Assembly: GCA_031264475.1 (NCBI GenBank)
Contig: JAISEA010000122.1
Span: forward strand, 1 to 6,220
Direction: 5' to 3'
Origin: Treponema sp.
GTDB taxonomy: Bacteria; Spirochaetota; Spirochaetia; Treponematales; Breznakiellaceae
DNA length: 6,220 nucleotides
The position numbers and the translations under genes were made by a program. The notes under the pieces were generated by a model that was given only the letters and a program-made list of their open reading frames with translations, searched no databases and was not told the origin of the DNA. Positions 5,316-6,220 of the stretch are shown piece after piece; the first letter of the stretch is position 1, and each line of letters begins with the position of its first letter.

Positions 5316-5373
5316 CCCCAAAGCGGTAACGCCTCGGCTAGACTCTTTCTCGGTGAAATGCTACGGTACGCTT

Positions 5374-5949
5374 ATGATAAATGATAAAGATAATTCTGCT
5401 ATAACACGGTGTCCGTGGAGTCTTAGCGATCCTATTGAAGTGAAATACCATGACGAGGAATGGGGCGCGCCTGTCAGGGATAGTCGGAAGCTTTTTGAGA
5501 GTCTGGTTCTGGACGGCGCTCAAGCTGGGCTTTCATGGATTACCATATTGAAACGCCGTGAGGGATACCGCGCGGCGTTTGACGGCTTTGACCCAGAAAA
5601 GATCGCCGCGTATGGGGAACAGGATGTAGAGCGGCTCATGGCTGACACCCGTATCATCAGAAATAGGCGGAAAATCCTTTCAGCTATAGAGAACGCCCGC
5701 GCCTATTGCGCCATGCCTGTTCCCTTGTCTGAATGGCTCTGGGGCTTTGTGGATAACACCCCGATTGTAAACCACTTCAAAACACTGCAAGAAATCCCCG
5801 CGATCACGGAACTCTCTGAGAGAATCTCACGGGAACTTAAACGAATGGGCTTTTCTTTCGTTGGTCCGACCATCGTTTATGCCTTTATGCAGGCTGTCGG
5901 CATGGTGAACGACCATCTTATAGACTGCTTTCGGCATGACGACATATAA
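5374..5949 (+). CDS. tag: DNA-3-methyladenine glycosylase I
   Basis: This 191-residue enzyme removes 3-methyladenine from alkylated DNA, starting base excision repair in the cytoplasm. Length and order match E. coli Tag throughout. RCPW at 12-15 and YHDEEWG at 25-31 open the protein, AQAGLSWITILKRREGYRAAF lies at about 49-69, and FSFVGPTIVYAFMQAVGMVNDH leads to the end. The zinc ligands are C13, H26, H181 and C185 (E. coli C4, H17, H175, C179). Y25 and W55 match base-pocket residues Y16 and W46. The pocket glutamate E38 is aspartate here (D47 in LDGAQAG), a conservative change. The frame is open further upstream into the repeat, but homology begins near residue 12, so ATG 5374 is chosen. It has no clear Shine-Dalgarno. 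The stop TAA is 11 nt before truB, suggesting one transcript. Confidence 0.95.
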   Translation: MINDKDNSAITRCPWSLSDPIEVKYHDEEWGAPVRDSRKLFESLVLDGAQAGLSWITILKRREGYRAAFDGFDPEKIAAYGEQDVERLMADTRIIRNRRKILSAIENARAYCAMPVPLSEWLWGFVDNTPIVNHFKTLQEIPAITELSERISRELKRMGFSFVGPTIVYAFMQAVGMVNDHLIDCFRHDDI

Positions 5950-5960
5950 AGAACCTAACA

Positions 5961-6220
5961 ATGGGAAAAAACGGATATATCTTATTGGATAAGAACGGAG
6001 GTGAAACCTCGTTTGAGGCGCTTAACCGCGTGAAAAAGGCGATGGGAACCAAGAAAGTGGGGCATACCGGTACGCTCGACAAGTTTGCGTCTGGGTTGCT
6101 GATAGCGCTTGTCGGCAGAGCCGCGAAGCTTGCGCCGTGGTTTTCGGATTGCAATAAGCGGTACGAGGGGATCGTCAAATTCGGAGAGGAAACAGACACG
6201 CTTGACCCAGAGGGAACGGT
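5961..6220 (+). CDS. truB: tRNA pseudouridine(55) synthase TruB, N-terminal part
   Basis: The first 86 codons of TruB, cut by the window edge (about a third of the usual 300 residues). TruB converts U55 of the tRNA T-loop to pseudouridine. The opening GYILLDKNGGETSFEALNRV matches the GxLxLDKPxGxTS start of the family, with N for the usual P. The catalytic motif GHTGTLDKFASGLL (34-47) contains the nucleophile D40. KRYEGIVKFGEETDTLDPEG (66-85) matches the second conserved motif and contains Y68, the equivalent of the E. coli active-site tyrosine Y76. The ATG is 11 nt past the tag stop, with only a weak purine stretch (AAAGAA) as ribosome site; translational coupling to tag is likely. In many bacteria truB follows rbfA or infB; here tag precedes it instead. 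Confidence 0.95.
   Translation, partial: MGKNGYILLDKNGGETSFEALNRVKKAMGTKKVGHTGTLDKFASGLLIALVGRAAKLAPWFSDCNKRYEGIVKFGEETDTLDPEGT

Noticed and set aside
5146..5373. N-terminal extension of tag back to 5146
   Set aside because: The extra 76 codons come from repeat copy C and have no Tag homology; family homology starts with RCPW at residue 12 of the ATG 5374 start.

Overview
The window looks like chromosomal DNA of a spirochaete, most likely a gut-associated Treponema (termite or rumen type). The evidence is the protein set: a DUF4469-type DNA-binding/Ig-like protein, a BspA-like leucine-rich-repeat protein with the C-terminal form common in gut treponemes, a divergent LytR-CpsA-Psr (LCP) protein, and a TruB with the GHTGTLDKFASGLL motif. 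Intermediate G+C and long, repeat-rich intergenic spaces fit this. The assignment is inference from protein character, not a database match.

Layout. Positions 1-1898 hold a two-gene minus-strand operon. A promoter at 1918-1946 drives a secreted, catalytically degenerate M23/LytM-like protein, followed 26 nt later by an LCP-family envelope protein that runs off the left edge. Positions 1949-2285 are intergenic repeat copy A. Positions 2347-3093 (minus) encode the DUF4469 protein, with its own promoter and a strong intrinsic terminator. Positions 3094-3399 hold its leader, intergenic repeat copy B, and a 23-bp tandem repeat. Positions 3400-4668 (minus) encode the BspA-like protein with ten LRR units. 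Positions 4669-5373 are a 705-bp divergent intergenic region with an 11-G tract and the tandemly arranged repeat copy C. Positions 5374-5949 (plus) encode 3-methyladenine DNA glycosylase I (tag). Positions 5961-6220 (plus) encode the start of truB.

Function. The M23-like and LCP proteins probably act together at the cell envelope, as a non-catalytic LytM protein and a polymer-attachment type protein. The DUF4469 and BspA proteins are typical accessory genes of gut treponemes. Tag and TruB are housekeeping DNA-repair and tRNA-modification enzymes, probably co-transcribed.

The least explained part is the intergenic DNA. Three copies of one element family, all in the same orientation whatever the neighbouring gene direction, share a conserved hairpin whose loop varies while its stem is kept. 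They carry a low-complexity CTAACT-type tract. Two of them share a block with a short reading frame in which all observed substitutions are synonymous. Homopolymeric G/C tracts of 9-11 lie upstream of two accessory genes and could be slippage-prone. I see no CRISPR array, tRNA, rRNA or transposase gene.
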